64,000 nucleotides of DNA from Streptomyces lydicus (GCF_001729485.1 NZ_CP017157.1:7006001-7070000); one strand, 5' to 3'; counted from the stretch's first letter, positions 54,627 to 64,000 are shown. Translations and numbers: made by a program. The notes: generated from the sequence alone by a model not told the origin.

Positions 54627-54660
54627 GTTGGACCCCGTCTGAGACCGGACGGGGTCCAAC
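54627..54660 (+). terminator. 13-bp-stem terminator after the phosphatase
   Basis: GTTGGACCCCGTC (54627-54639) pairs perfectly with GACGGGGTCCAAC (54648-54660) over an 8-nt loop, followed by TCTTG. Confidence 0.8.
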
Positions 54661-54775
54661 TCTTGCCGACATGCCGTCGGAGGCGTTCACTGCTGTGGTG
54701 GGCGTAAGGGACTTGCCGCCCATACGGGACTGGCCGCCCCCAGCCCTCAGTCGTCGAACCGGGAGGCACTCCTCC

Positions 54776-56239
54776 ATGACCAGCACAGCTCAGAACGTCC
54801 CGCACACGACGAACAACGCCGGCGTTCCGGTGGAGAGCGACGAACACTCGCTCACCGTGAGCCCGGACGGCCCGATCCTGCTCCAGGACCACTACCTGAT
54901 CGAGAAGATGGCCCAGTTCAACCGGGAACGGGTCCCCGAGAGGGTGGTACACGCCAAGGGCAGCGGCGCGTACGGATTCTTCAAGGTCACCAACGACGTC
55001 AGCCAGTTCACCAGGGCGGACCTCTTCCAGCCGGGCAAGACCACCGACATGCTGGCCCGCTTCTCGACGGTCGCGGGCGAGCAGGGCTCCCCCGACACCT
55101 GGCGCGACCCCCGCGGCTTCGCCCTGAAGTTCTACACCGAGGACGGCAACTACGACCTGGTCGGCAACAACACCCCGGTCTTCTTCGTCCGGGACACGAT
55201 CAAGTTCCAGGACTTCATCCGTTCGCAGAAGCGCCGCCCGGACAACGGGATGCGCGACAACGACATGCAGTGGGACTTCTGGACGCTGTCGCCCGAATCG
55301 GCGCACCAGGTCACCTGGCTGATGGGTGACCGCGGCATCCCCAGGACGTACCGCAACATGAACGGCTACGGCTCGCACACCTACATGTGGGTCAACGCCG
55401 GCGGCCAGAAATTCTGGATCAAGTACCACTTCAAGACCGACCAGGGCATCGACTTCCTCACCCAGGAGGACGCGGACCGGCTCGCCGGCACGGACGGCGA
55501 CGTCCACCGCCGGGACCTCTACGAGGCCATCGAGGGCGGCAACGCCCCGTCGTGGACGCTGTACGTGCAGGTCATGCCGTTCGAGGACGCCCCGGACTAC
55601 CGGTTCAACCCGTTCGACCTGACCAAGGTGTGGCCGCACGGCGACTACCCGCTGATCGAGGTCGGCCGGATGACGCTGAACCGGAACCCGGAGGACTTCT
55701 TCGTCCACATCGAGCAGGCGGCGTTCGAGCCGTCCAACATGGTGCCGGGCATCGGCCCGTCGCCGGACAAGATGCTGCTGGGCCGGCTGTTCTCCTACGC
55801 GGACACCCACCGCTACCGCATCGGCCCGAACTACGCCCAGCTGCCGCCCAACCGGCCGCACGTGCCCGTCCACTCGTACGCGAAGGACGGCCCGATGCGC
55901 TTCGAGCCGAGCCGGGCGGCGCGTCCGTACGCCCCGAACAGCTACGGCGGCCCCGCCGCGGACGCCCTGCGCTACGGGGAGCCGGCGGGCTGGGAGACCG
56001 GCGGCGAGATGGTGCGCGCGGCGTACACGCTGCGCCGGGAGGACGACGACTTCGGGCAGCCGGGCACGATGGTCCGCGAGGTTCTCGACGACGCGGCCCG
56101 CGAGCGGCTGGTGAACAACGTCGCCGGGCACCTGCTGAACGGCGTCAGCCGGCCGGTGCTCGACCGTGCGCTGCAGTACTGGCGCAACATCGACAAGAAC
56201 GTGGGCGACCGGATCGCCCACAGGGTGAACGGCGGCTGA
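54776..56239 (+). CDS. katA: monofunctional heme catalase (small-subunit clade)
   Basis: 487 residues from an ATG behind GGGAGG. The distal-His region is [20 protein letters not shown], with distal Asn in [20 protein letters not shown]. The proximal heme Tyr lies in [18 protein letters not shown]. The enzyme splits hydrogen peroxide to water and oxygen in the cytoplasm. Gene symbol by similarity to Streptomyces catalase genes. A longer upstream frame is not family-like. No adjacent regulator (CatR/OxyR type) is seen. Confidence 0.95.
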   Translation: MTSTAQNVPHTTNNAGVPVESDEHSLTVSPDGPILLQDHYLIEKMAQFNRERVPERVVHAKGSGAYGFFKVTNDVSQFTRADLFQPGKTTDMLARFSTVAGEQGSPDTWRDPRGFALKFYTEDGNYDLVGNNTPVFFVRDTIKFQDFIRSQKRRPDNGMRDNDMQWDFWTLSPESAHQVTWLMGDRGIPRTYRNMNGYGSHTYMWVNAGGQKFWIKYHFKTDQGIDFLTQEDADRLAGTDGDVHRRDLYEAIEGGNAPSWTLYVQVMPFEDAPDYRFNPFDLTKVWPHGDYPLIEVGRMTLNRNPEDFFVHIEQAAFEPSNMVPGIGPSPDKMLLGRLFSYADTHRYRIGPNYAQLPPNRPHVPVHSYAKDGPMRFEPSRAARPYAPNSYGGPAADALRYGEPAGWETGGEMVRAAYTLRREDDDFGQPGTMVREVLDDAARERLVNNVAGHLLNGVSRPVLDRALQYWRNIDKNVGDRIAHRVNGG

Positions 56240-56269
56240 GGCGCCACGGGCGCCGGCCCCGTCCCGGCC

Positions 56270-56324
56270 CCGCACAGCACCGCGGCCCCCGCCCGATATG
56301 GGCGGGGGCCGCGGTGCTGTGCGG
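56270..56324. terminator. 25-bp perfect-stem bidirectional terminator
   Basis: 56270-56294 pairs without mismatch with 56300-56324 over a GATAT loop, between convergent catalase and penicillin-binding protein genes. Confidence 0.85.
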
Positions 56325-56327
56325 GCG

Positions 56328-58634
56328 CTAGTTGAAGCCGGGCACGCTGTTGGCGGAGTTACCGCCGGTGCCGCCGCCGCGGCCGCCGGTTCCGGTGGTG
56401 GTGCCGGCGTCGGTACCGCCGCCGCCGTCGACACCGCCGTCCGTCGGGCCGGAGGGGGTGCCGCCGGTCGGGGTGGCCGGGTCCGACGGCCGGCCCGACT
56501 CGCTGTGCGACGGGCGGCCGGACGGCGCCGAGGGCTTCCCGGAGGGCGTGCTGCTCGGCGAATCGGACGGGGACGGGGACGTCGACGGGGGGGTGCTCGG
56601 CGTCACGGTGGGCGTCGGCGGGACCCCGGCGCCCAGGTCCGTCTCCAGGTCGAAGTCGGCGCCGGTATCGCCGCCGAGCACGCTCTCGTTGTAGTCCGCC
56701 CACACCTTGGCGGGGTAGCCGCCGCCGTTGACCCGGCCGCCGCCCCCGGTGCCCTTGAGGGTGACCTGGGCACCGCCCTTGGGGGACTCGCCGAACATGC
56801 CGACCGCGGTGACCAGCTTGGGCGTGTAGCCCACGAACCAGGCCGACTTGTTGTCGTCGGAGGTGCCGGTCTTGCCGACCGCGTGGTAGGCGGTGTTCTT
56901 CACGGCCTCCGAGGCGGTGCCGTCGTTGACCACGCCCGCGAGGACCGAGGTGAGGGTGTCGGCGGTCTTCCGGCTGAGCACCTGGTCACCGATCGGGTCC
57001 TTCAGCTGCTGCTCGGTGTCCACGCCGTTGACCGGGTGCACGGCCTTGGTCACCAGCGTCGGGGTGACCTTCTTGCCGTGGTTGTCGAGGGTGGCGTAGG
57101 CCCCGGCCATCTGGAGCGGGCTGGCGCCCATGGTGCCCAGGGTCATGGCCGGCCGGACCTCCATCCTGGAGCCGTCCATGCCCAGGCTGACCGCGGTCTT
57201 CTTGACGTTGTCCAGGCCGACGTCCGCACCCATCTGCGCGAAGACCGCGTTGACGGAGTTGTTGGTCGCCGTCTGGACGGTGATCTTGTCGTAGGTGCGC
57301 TCGTCCTCGTTCGGCGGCGCGAACGGGATGGTGCCGCCGACGACCGGACGGCGGTTGCGGCCGTCGTAGATCGTGTTCGGGGTGATCGGCACGCCGTCCT
57401 GGGTGACCGCGTTGTTCTCCATCGCGGAGGCGAGGATCAGCGGCTTGAAGGTGGAGGCCGGCTGGTAGTCGGAGCGCGTGGCGTTGTTGGTGTAGTGCTT
57501 CGGGTAGCCCGCGCCGCCGTACATCGCCACGATGTGGCCGGTCTTGGGGTCCACCGAGGTGGCGCCGAGCTGCGCGTCCGCGTCGACCTTGCGGGTCTTG
57601 GGGTTCAGGTCGTCGGTCAGCTTGCGCTGGACCGCCTTCTCCAGCGCCTTCTGCTTGCTCTTCTCGATGCCGAGGGTGACCGTCCAGCCGCCGGCGTCGA
57701 AGGACTTGGGGTCCACGCCCTGGGCGAAGAGCTCCTTGCGCGCCTCGGTCACGAGGTAGCTCGTCTGACCGCTCATGCCGGGCAGCGGCTTGGGCTCCTT
57801 GGGGATCTCGAACTTCTGCTTGTCGCGCTCCTGCTTGGAGAGCCAGTGCATCTCGACCATGTTGTCGAGGGTGTAGGCCCAGCGCTCCTGGACCCGCTTC
57901 TGGCCGGCCTTGGACGCCAGGGTCCAGTCGTACTGGTTCGGCGCCTGCAGCAGCGAGGCGAGGTAGGCGCCCTCGGAGACGGTGAGCTTGTCGACGTCCT
58001 TGCGGTAGTACGCCTGGGCGGCGGCCTGGATGCCGTACGCGCCGCGGCCGTAGTAACTGGTGTTGATGTAGCCGGCGAGGATCTTGTCCTTGCCCAGCTT
58101 GTTGTCCACCTTGAGCGAGATGACGATCTCCTGGAGCTTGCGGCTGACCGTCTGCTCCTGGCTCAGGTAGTAGTTCTTGACGTACTGCTGGGTGATCGTC
58201 GAGCCACCCTGCTTGCCCTGTCCCCGGAGGGTGTTGAGGATGCCGCGCAGCGTGCCCTTCAGGTCGACGCCGGAGTCCTGGTAGAAGGTCTTGTTCTCGG
58301 CGGCGACGAAGGTGCGCTGGACGGGCTTGGGTATCCGGTCGAGCGGGACGCTCTCCCGGTTGATCTGGCCGACCCGCGCCATGACCTTGCCGTCGGCGTA
58401 CTTGTACACGTTGCTCTGCAGCTGGGCGTCCCTGTTGCCGTCCGTGGGGATGTCCACGTACAGGTACAGGCCGAGGAAACCGAGGATGCCCAGGAGGCAG
58501 GCCCCGAGGAAGGCTCCTACGAGCTTCTTCCAGGTGAAGAACCGGCGTATGCCGGACTTCTTCCCCGTGCTTTCCTTCCGTCTGGTCCGGCGAGCGCTCC
58601 CCTGTTGCGCCCTTCTCGCTTCCGCTCGGCCCAT
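56328..58634 (-). CDS. class A penicillin-binding protein (bifunctional)
   Basis: 768 residues from an ATG at 58634. A basic cytoplasmic head is followed by one membrane helix (~36-60). The GT51 glycosyltransferase domain has AAENKTFYQDSG (catalytic Glu113) and GGSTITQQYVKN (143-154). The transpeptidase domain has STFK (394-397, nucleophile Ser394), SVN (460-462) and KTGT (588-591). A Ser/Pro/Gly/Thr-rich tail of ~100 residues ends SVPGFN. It polymerises and cross-links peptidoglycan outside the membrane. Convergent with katA, divergent from the SPFH operon. Confidence 0.96.
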   Translation of the reverse strand: MGRAEARRAQQGSARRTRRKESTGKKSGIRRFFTWKKLVGAFLGACLLGILGFLGLYLYVDIPTDGNRDAQLQSNVYKYADGKVMARVGQINRESVPLDRIPKPVQRTFVAAENKTFYQDSGVDLKGTLRGILNTLRGQGKQGGSTITQQYVKNYYLSQEQTVSRKLQEIVISLKVDNKLGKDKILAGYINTSYYGRGAYGIQAAAQAYYRKDVDKLTVSEGAYLASLLQAPNQYDWTLASKAGQKRVQERWAYTLDNMVEMHWLSKQERDKQKFEIPKEPKPLPGMSGQTSYLVTEARKELFAQGVDPKSFDAGGWTVTLGIEKSKQKALEKAVQRKLTDDLNPKTRKVDADAQLGATSVDPKTGHIVAMYGGAGYPKHYTNNATRSDYQPASTFKPLILASAMENNAVTQDGVPITPNTIYDGRNRRPVVGGTIPFAPPNEDERTYDKITVQTATNNSVNAVFAQMGADVGLDNVKKTAVSLGMDGSRMEVRPAMTLGTMGASPLQMAGAYATLDNHGKKVTPTLVTKAVHPVNGVDTEQQLKDPIGDQVLSRKTADTLTSVLAGVVNDGTASEAVKNTAYHAVGKTGTSDDNKSAWFVGYTPKLVTAVGMFGESPKGGAQVTLKGTGGGGRVNGGGYPAKVWADYNESVLGGDTGADFDLETDLGAGVPPTPTVTPSTPPSTSPSPSDSPSSTPSGKPSAPSGRPSHSESGRPSDPATPTGGTPSGPTDGGVDGGGGTDAGTTTGTGGRGGGTGGNSANSVPGFN

Positions 58635-58943
58635 CGCTTCGACAACTCCAGTCGTTCCGCCCCCAGCTAACTCAGCTGTTGAAGCTAACACCGCATCTGT
58701 CAACAAATACTCATCGATCAAGGCTTTTCCCGACGTGACAAACAGCACCCGGAGCGGGGGGAACCTCGGAGCGGGTTTTGCGCGTCGCCACCGCCCCACC
58801 TGCGCACTTGCCGCAATCCGGACCACGTACGAAGGCTGGACGACCGCCCCGCCCAGGCGTTAAAGTGCTATCACTTTGCTAGACCAGCGACATCACCTGA
58901 TGCGGCCGACATCACGTACCGCACCTGGAGAAACGGGGACCTC
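58635..58943. other. divergent region between PBP and SPFH genes
   Basis: About 309 bp without a gene. The only clear element is the palindrome at 58862-58877 near the SPFH side, described separately. No second motif was recognised on the penicillin-binding-protein side. Confidence 0.4.
58862..58877 (+). promoter_or_regulatory. palindromic operator upstream of the SPFH operon
   Basis: AAAGTG-CTAT-CACTTT, a perfect 6-bp dyad in an AT-rich patch about 65 bp before the SPFH start codon, followed by TTGCTAGAC, which could overlap a -10 box. The likely binder is the small DNA-binding-like protein encoded by the operon's second gene. Confidence 0.5.
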
Positions 58944-59915
58944 ATGTCCGACCAGACACCGGCCGAGCGCACCACCGGCCCCGGCGACGACCTCGCCGTG
59001 GACGCCCCGGAGATGCCCCGCCCGCAGATCCGCGAGGTGCCGGCGCACAGCATCCCGGGCGGCCTCGCCCTGCTGCTGACCGTGCTCGGCGTCGCGCTGG
59101 GCGTCGGCGTGACCGTCATCGGCGGCATACTCGGCAACGGCGGCAACAACGCCGTCGGCGTTCCGCTGGCCGTCGCCGGCGTCCTGCTGCTGCTCACCTC
59201 TCTCTTCTGCCTGACCGGCGTGAAGATGGTGGCGCCCGGCGAGGCCCGGGTCATCCAGCTCTTCGGCCGCTACGTCGGCACCATCCGCGCCGACGGGCTG
59301 CGCTGGGTCAACCCGCTGACCACCGCCCGGAGCATCTCGACCCGGGTGCGCAACCACGAGACCGCGGTCCTGAAGGTCAACGACGCCTACGGCAACCCGA
59401 TCGAGCTGGCCTCGATCGTCGTATGGCAGGTCGAGGACACCGCGCAGGCGCTCTTCGAGGTCGACGACTTCCTGGAGTTCGTCGCCACCCAGACCGAGGC
59501 GGCCGTGCGGCACATCGCGATCGAGTACCCCTATGACGCGCACGACGAGAACGCCCTGTCGCTGCGCGGCAACGCCGAGGAGATCACCGAGAAGCTCGCG
59601 CTGGAGCTGACCGCCCGGGTGCAGGCCGCCGGCGTGCGGATCATCGAGTCCCGCTTCAGCCACCTCGCCTACGCCCCGGAGATCGCCTCCGCGATGCTCC
59701 AGCGGCAGCAGGCGGGCGCCGTGGTCGCGGCCCGGCAGCAGATCGTCGAGGGCGCGGTCGGCATGGTCGAGCAGGCGCTGGCCAGGATCAACGAGCAGGG
59801 CATCGTCGAGCTGGACGAGGAACGGAAGGCGGCCATGGTGAGCAATTTGATGGTGGTGCTGTGCGGCGACCGGGCGGCCCAGCCGGTTCTCAACACGGGC
59901 TCGCTCTACCAGTGA
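58944..59915 (+). CDS. SPFH (band 7/prohibitin-like) membrane protein
   Basis: 323 residues from an ATG behind GGGGA. Two N-terminal membrane helices ([39 protein letters not shown]) precede the SPFH domain (~95-290; [20 protein letters not shown], then [20 protein letters not shown] and [20 protein letters not shown]). It should form large ring or cage assemblies in the membrane that organise proteases or lipids. It is translationally coupled to the next gene (GTGA overlap). A palindromic operator lies upstream. Confidence 0.92.
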   Translation: MSDQTPAERTTGPGDDLAVDAPEMPRPQIREVPAHSIPGGLALLLTVLGVALGVGVTVIGGILGNGGNNAVGVPLAVAGVLLLLTSLFCLTGVKMVAPGEARVIQLFGRYVGTIRADGLRWVNPLTTARSISTRVRNHETAVLKVNDAYGNPIELASIVVWQVEDTAQALFEVDDFLEFVATQTEAAVRHIAIEYPYDAHDENALSLRGNAEEITEKLALELTARVQAAGVRIIESRFSHLAYAPEIASAMLQRQQAGAVVAARQQIVEGAVGMVEQALARINEQGIVELDEERKAAMVSNLMVVLCGDRAAQPVLNTGSLYQ

Positions 59916-60214
59916 GCGAGCACGGCGCTCCGGAGGGGCCCGACGCCGGCGGCGAGCGGCCCCCCGCGCGACGGCCGCAGCGGCGCAAGCAGGTGCTGCT
60001 GCGGCTGGACCCGTTGATCCATGACGCGCTGGCACGCTGGGCCGACGACGAACTCCGCAGCGCCAACGCGCAGATCGAGTTCCTGCTGCGCAAGGCGCTG
60101 TCGGAGGCGGGCCGGCTGCCCCGGGGCGCGGGAGCCATCCCGCGGCGGGGGCGGCCGCCCAAGGAGCCGCCGACCGGGGAGCCGCCCCGGGACCCGGGGC
60201 GGGGCGGCGGCTGA
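59912..60214 (+). CDS. small Arc/ribbon-helix-helix-like protein of the SPFH operon
   Basis: 100 residues from a GTG overlapping the SPFH stop. The core (RRKQVLLRLDPLIHDALARW, then ADDELRSANAQIEFLLRKAL, ~25-64) has a short strand followed by two helices, like Arc/MetJ repressors and like the toxin-proximal RHH proteins. Basic Pro/Gly-rich ends. It may autoregulate the operon through the palindrome at 58862-58877. Confidence 0.75.
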   Translation: MSEHGAPEGPDAGGERPPARRPQRRKQVLLRLDPLIHDALARWADDELRSANAQIEFLLRKALSEAGRLPRGAGAIPRRGRPPKEPPTGEPPRDPGRGGG

Positions 60215-60280
60215 AGCCGTTCCGGCCCCCGGCGCGGCCGCACCCGCCCCGCCCGCACGGGGTGCCGGGGCGGGCGGTAC

Positions 60281-60309
60281 AGCGGGCCGGCGGGCGGCCC
60301 CGGCCCGCT
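60281..60309 (+). terminator. hairpin after the SPFH operon
   Basis: AGCGGGCCGG (60281-60290) pairs with CCGGCCCGCT (60300-60309) over a 9-nt loop. Confidence 0.55.
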
Positions 60310-60325
60310 ATACCGCCCGCGTATA
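60309..60325 (+). promoter_or_regulatory. dyad TATAC-N7-GTATA, likely PadR operator
   Basis: A 5-bp dyad with a 7-nt centre, 35 bp before the padR start codon. PadR regulators commonly bind short AT-containing dyads in their own promoter, so autoregulation is likely. Confidence 0.5.
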
Positions 60326-60359
60326 CACCGGCGACACAGTCATCGGTAAGGTGGTCGTC

Positions 60360-60884
60360 ATGTCAATCGGTCATACGCTGCTGGGCCTCCTGGAGTCCGG
60401 CCCCCGCCATGGCTACGACCTCAAGCGGGCCTTCGACGAGCACTTCGGCCACGACCGCCCGCTGCACTACGGGCAGGTCTACTCCACGATGTCCCGGCTG
60501 CTGAAGAACGGCCTGGTCGAGGTGGACGCCGTCGAGGCCGGCGCCGGACCCGAGCGCAAGCGGTACGCGATCACCGACGCCGGCGTCACCGACGTCGCCC
60601 AGTGGCTGGCCCGCGCGGAGAAGCCCGAGCCGTATCTGCAGTCGACGCTCTACACCAAGGTCGTACTCGCCCTGATGACCGGCCGCGACGCCGCCGAGCT
60701 GCTGGACACCCAGCGCACCGAGCACCTGCGGCTGATGCGCGGGCTGACCGAGCGCAAGCGCACCGGCGACCTCGCCGACCAGCTGATCTGCGACCACGCC
60801 CTCTTCCACCTCGAAGCCGACCTGCGCTGGCTGGAGCTGACCGCCGCCCGGCTCGACAAGCTGGCGGAAGCGGTCCGGGCATGA
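60360..60884 (+). CDS. PadR-family transcriptional regulator
   Basis: 174 residues. Winged helix at ~1-80 (GHTLLGLLESGPRHGYDLKR, then HYGQVYSTMSRLLKNGLVEV and ERKRYAITDAG), then the C-terminal dimerisation helices of PadR subfamily 2 (~95-170; LALMTGRDAAELLDTQRTEH). It usually represses a neighbouring transporter until a drug or antimicrobial peptide binds. The stop overlaps the ABC gene start by 4 bp (ATGA), so it co-regulates the transporter downstream. Confidence 0.93.
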   Translation: MSIGHTLLGLLESGPRHGYDLKRAFDEHFGHDRPLHYGQVYSTMSRLLKNGLVEVDAVEAGAGPERKRYAITDAGVTDVAQWLARAEKPEPYLQSTLYTKVVLALMTGRDAAELLDTQRTEHLRLMRGLTERKRTGDLADQLICDHALFHLEADLRWLELTAARLDKLAEAVRA

Positions 60885-61570
60885 TCCCGGAGGGATCCCT
60901 GCTCGCGGCGGAAGGACTGCGCAAGGCGTACGGCCCCACGCCCGCCCTCGACGGCGCGGACTTCTCCATCCACCCCGGCGAGGTGGTCGCCGTCATGGGC
61001 CCGTCCGGCTCCGGCAAGTCGACCCTGCTGCACTGCCTGGCCGGCATCATCGCCCCGGACGCCGGCACCGTCCGCTACGGCCCGCACACCCTCACCGACC
61101 TCGGCGACGCCCGGCGCAGCGCCCTGCGCCGCACCGACTTCGGCTTCGTCTTCCAATTCGGCCAGCTGGTACCGGAGTTGACCGCGCTGGAGAACGTGGC
61201 ACTGCCGCTGCGGCTGAACGGCACCAAGCGCAAGGAGGCCGAGCGGCAGGCCCGCGAGTGGCTGGCACGCCTGGAGGTGGACACCGTCGCGCACCAGCGC
61301 CCCGGTGAGCTCTCCGGCGGCCAGGGCCAGCGGATCGCGGTCGCCCGCGCACTGGCCACCCGCCCCCGGGTGGTCTTCGCCGACGAGCCGACCGGCGCCC
61401 TGGACTCCCTCAACGGCGAGCGGGTACTGACCCTGCTCACCGACGCCGCCCGCGACACCCGCGCCGCGGTCGTCCTGGTCACCCACGAAGCACGGGTCGC
61501 CGCCTACTCCGACCGGGAGATCGTCGTCCGCGACGGCAAGGTGAAGGACATGATGGCGGGCCTGACATGA
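60881..61570 (+). CDS. ABC transporter ATP-binding protein (MacB/LolD type)
   Basis: 229 residues. Walker A GPSGSGKS (40-47), Q-loop FQFGQLVPEL, signature LSGGQGQR (~144-151), Walker B VVFADEP (~164-170) and the H-loop VLVTHE. MacB/FtsE-type ATPases work with FtsX-fold permeases in peptide or drug efflux or mechanotransmission rather than ordinary transport. Overlaps both neighbours by 4 bp. Confidence 0.95.
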   Translation: MIPEGSLLAAEGLRKAYGPTPALDGADFSIHPGEVVAVMGPSGSGKSTLLHCLAGIIAPDAGTVRYGPHTLTDLGDARRSALRRTDFGFVFQFGQLVPELTALENVALPLRLNGTKRKEAERQAREWLARLEVDTVAHQRPGELSGGQGQRIAVARALATRPRVVFADEPTGALDSLNGERVLTLLTDAARDTRAAVVLVTHEARVAAYSDREIVVRDGKVKDMMAGLT

Positions 61571-64000
61571 GCCCGCCGCCCTCCCGCGCCCGCGACGGCG
61601 GCGGGCGCGGCGGCGGCCCGGACCGGGCCCCGGCGGCCCGCCGGGGCCCGCTCGCCGCACCGCGCACCGGCCCCGCCGTCTGGGCCCGCGACCTCGCGAT
61701 GGGCGTCCGGTTCGCGGCCGGCGGCGGCCGCGAGGGCTGGATCCGCACGGCCCTGACGGCCGCCGGCGTCGCCCTGGGCGTGGCGGTCCTCCTCCTCGGC
61801 GCGTCCGTACCGTCCCTGATGGACGCCTGGCACGGCCGCGAGAAGGCCCGGGAGAACCTCGGCCAGGCCCACCCGCCCCGGGCCTCCGACACCACCCTGC
61901 GCTACGCCTCGGTCGACACCACCTTCCGCGGCACGCCGATCCGCGGCCGGCTGGTCCGTCCCGACGGCGCCCACCCGCCCGTACCGCCCGGCGTGCGGCA
62001 CCTCCCCGGCGCCGGCCGGATGCTGGTGTCCCCCGCCCTCAAGGAACTGCTGGACTCCCCCGAGGGCACCCTGCTGCGCGACCGCCTGCCCTACCGGATC
62101 GCCGGCACCATCGGCGACGCCGGCCTGCTCGGACCGCGGGAACTCACCTACGTCGCGCAGAGCGCCACCCTCGCCGCGCCCGACGGCTACCGCATCGACC
62201 ACTTCGGCAAGAGCTGGGACCCGACGCCGATGCAGGCGCCCGCCGTGCTGCTGGTGATCATGACGTGTGTGGCCCTGCTGACGCCCGTCATGGTCTTCAT
62301 CGGCACGTCCGTGCGGTTCGGCTACGAGCGCCGCGAACGGCGGCTGGCCGCGCTGCGCCTGGTCGGCGCCGACATCGGCACCACCCGACGGGTCGCCGCC
62401 GGCGAGGCGCTGTTCGGCTCCCTGCTGGGGCTGCTCGGCGGGGCCGCGCTCTTCCTGGCCGGCCGGCAGTCCGCACCGCTGATCACCCTCTGGGACATCA
62501 ACGTCTTCCCCGCGGACGTCACCCCCGGCCCGCTCGCCGCGGCGCTCGTCGTGCTGCTCGTGCCGGCCGCGGCCGTCCTGGTCACGCTGTTCGCCCAGCG
62601 CGGGATCACCGTCGAGCCGCTGGGCGTCGTCCGCAACCGGCCGCCGGTCCGCCGCCGGCTGTGGTGGCGGGTGGCGCTGCCCGCCTTGGGCGCCCTGCTC
62701 CTGGTCCCCCTGACCTGGGAGGAGTCGTGGAACGACACCCCCCTGAACACCGCCCGGCTCGCGACCGGTTCGATGCTGCTGCTGATCGGCGTCACCACAC
62801 TGCTGCCCTGGCTGGTGGACGCGGTGGTCGGCCGGCTGCACGGCGGCCCGGTCCCCTGGCAACTGGCCGTCCGACGCCTGCAGTTGAACAGCGGCTCGGC
62901 CACCCGCGCGGTCAGCGGGATCACCGTCGCGGTGGCCGGCGCGATCGCCATCCACATGCTGATGACGGGCATGCAGGCCGGCTACGCCGCGGCGTACGCG
63001 AAGTCCGGCAAGGTGCCGCGGATGGGCCTGTGGGGCAACGCCGGGAGCTGGTCCGGGACCGAGCGGGCGCTCGGCGCGCTGCGCGCCACCCCCGGCGTGA
63101 CCACCGCCCGCGGCACCGTCGACGCCCTGGTCGGGCAGCTGCCGGCGGCCGGCCGGCCGCGGGACGACCTCCCCCGCTGGACCCTCGCCGTCGGCAGCTG
63201 CGCCGAACTGCGCACCCTCGCCCGCCTCCCCTCCTGCCGGGACGGCGACGTCTTCCCCACCACCAACGCCCCCGGCACGCAGGACCGCCTGACCCCCGGC
63301 CGGCCCGTCAACCTCAACGCCCCGATCGGCCCGGACGACCCGGTGGCGCCGGACCCCTGGACGGTCCCCGGCACCGCGCGCCCGGTGCCGCTGCTCCACC
63401 CCGGCCGGGACCCCGGCCGCTTCTCCTACGACCTGCTGGTCACCCCCTCGGTCCTCGACCTCGAGCGGCTCAACGACCCCACCGCGGAGCTCCAGGTCGA
63501 CTTCGACCGCGCCACCCCCGACGCGGTGGAGCACATCCGCAACACCGCCGCCCGGATCGACCCGACGATGAACGAGTTCTCCGCTGTCGACAATCCGCAC
63601 GACGGGCAGTACACCAGCGTCCGCAACGGCCTGTTCATCGGCGCGGTGATCACCCTGCTGCTGATCGGCGCGGGCCTGATCATCTCCACCGTCGAGCAGC
63701 TCCACGAACGCCGCCGCCTGCTGTCCACCCTCGACGCCTACGGCACCCGCCGCGCCACCCTGGGCTGGTCGGTCCTGTGGCAGACCGCCCTCCCCGTCGC
63801 GCTCGGCCTGGCCCTGGCGCTGGCCTGCGGCCTGTCCCTGGGCTCGCTGCTGCTGGCGATGATCGACAGCGCGGTGACCGTGGACTGGCCCGTGGTCACC
63901 GCCATGACCGGCATCGGCGGCGCCGTCATCCTCTTCGTCACCGCCCTGAGCCTCCCGCCCCTGTGGCGCATGATGCGGCCGGAGGGCCTGCGGACGGAGT
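61567..64000 (+). CDS. FtsX-like ABC permease, 3' end cut by window edge
   Basis: Open from the ATG at 61567 (overlapping the ATPase stop) to the window end, 811 codons without a stop. It contains an N-terminal membrane helix (IRTALTAAGVALGVAVLLLG), a periplasmic domain, FtsX membrane blocks (AVLLVIMTCVALLTPVMVFI; SLLGLLGGAALFLAGR; LAAALVVLLVPAAAVLVTLF), a middle helix pair, a second extracytoplasmic domain, and another FtsX block near 63.6-63.95 kb (LFIGAVITLLLIGAGLIIST). The duplicated layout is typical of MacB-type permeases in PadR-controlled antimicrobial-resistance or export systems. The end of the last block is missing. Confidence 0.9.
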   Translation, partial: MSPPPSRARDGGGRGGGPDRAPAARRGPLAAPRTGPAVWARDLAMGVRFAAGGGREGWIRTALTAAGVALGVAVLLLGASVPSLMDAWHGREKARENLGQAHPPRASDTTLRYASVDTTFRGTPIRGRLVRPDGAHPPVPPGVRHLPGAGRMLVSPALKELLDSPEGTLLRDRLPYRIAGTIGDAGLLGPRELTYVAQSATLAAPDGYRIDHFGKSWDPTPMQAPAVLLVIMTCVALLTPVMVFIGTSVRFGYERRERRLAALRLVGADIGTTRRVAAGEALFGSLLGLLGGAALFLAGRQSAPLITLWDINVFPADVTPGPLAAALVVLLVPAAAVLVTLFAQRGITVEPLGVVRNRPPVRRRLWWRVALPALGALLLVPLTWEESWNDTPLNTARLATGSMLLLIGVTTLLPWLVDAVVGRLHGGPVPWQLAVRRLQLNSGSATRAVSGITVAVAGAIAIHMLMTGMQAGYAAAYAKSGKVPRMGLWGNAGSWSGTERALGALRATPGVTTARGTVDALVGQLPAAGRPRDDLPRWTLAVGSCAELRTLARLPSCRDGDVFPTTNAPGTQDRLTPGRPVNLNAPIGPDDPVAPDPWTVPGTARPVPLLHPGRDPGRFSYDLLVTPSVLDLERLNDPTAELQVDFDRATPDAVEHIRNTAARIDPTMNEFSAVDNPHDGQYTSVRNGLFIGAVITLLLIGAGLIISTVEQLHERRRLLSTLDAYGTRRATLGWSVLWQTALPVALGLALALACGLSLGSLLLAMIDSAVTVDWPVVTAMTGIGGAVILFVTALSLPPLWRMMRPEGLRTE

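Noticed and set aside
60360..64000. Biosynthetic gene cluster at the right end
   Set aside because: A PadR-ABC-FtsX operon alone is a common resistance or export module; no synthase or tailoring genes are adjacent.

Overview
The window looks like the chromosome of a Streptomyces or a close relative. It has very high G+C, GTG and TTG starts, a WhiB-like protein, XRE/DUF5753 regulators paired with DUF397 and DUF6879 proteins, a SpoIIE-type phosphatase with an ATPase domain, and a Tat lipoprotein. No rRNA, tRNA or CRISPR array was found. Two genes run off the ends: a Nudix hydrolase at the left and an FtsX-type permease at the right.

Layout. (1) 1-4768: Nudix enzyme, SPOR-like small protein, amino-acid permease, GntR/UTRA regulator and PIG-L deacetylase. 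(2) 4769-5557: a long non-coding stretch of three blocks of degenerate tandem repeats, the last an eight-unit hairpin array with a 34-bp period. (3) 5558-8584: a Tat-lipoprotein beta-carbonic anhydrase, a decayed IS256-type transposase and a frameshifted XRE-type regulator. (4) 8884-12946: a three-gene operon with 4-bp overlaps, encoding a TIR protein, a STAND-like protein with a degenerate P-loop, and a membrane protein. The TIR C-terminus and the STAND N-terminus share a short Gly/Asn/Gln motif, as amyloid-signalling effector/NLR pairs do. This is the best candidate for an undescribed immune system here. (5) About 13.6-30.8 kb: a probable integrated element. It has a tyrosine integrase, a divergent regulator/excisionase pair around a perfect 13-bp inverted operator, a RepA-like ATPase, a structured non-coding region, a GHKL ATPase fused to a DUF4263 (Shedu-like) nuclease, and an hsdM-hsdS-hsdR operon with a coupled YgjP-type metalloprotease. 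Small regulators follow. A 23-bp direct repeat (22/23 identical) lies at both ends (13614-13636 and 30758-30780).

(6) 30.9-44.1 kb is conserved core: ychF, a DUF6542 protein overlapping ppgK, ispH, a permease, xseA-xseB, a nitroreductase, a DUF4245 protein, glpX, a wbl gene, a DUF1707 protein with an 11-residue repeat tail, and class I fumarase. (7) 44.3-48.8 kb: a small WXG100-like (type VII secretion substrate) cluster and an XRE/DUF397 pair. (8) 48.9-64.0 kb is core again: class II fumarase, a DUF402 protein, a methyltransferase, a SpoIIE/GAF/HATPase phosphatase, catalase, a class A penicillin-binding protein, an SPFH protein with a partner that may bind DNA, and a PadR-ABC-FtsX operon.

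The central metabolic genes (two fumarases, GlpX, PpgK, IspH) are housekeeping. Defence genes cluster between 8.8 and 27 kb, bounded by an IS relic and by integrase and repeat landmarks. Eight genes have a TAnnnT box 6-7 nt before the start codon and no evident ribosome-binding site, so they are probably leaderless.
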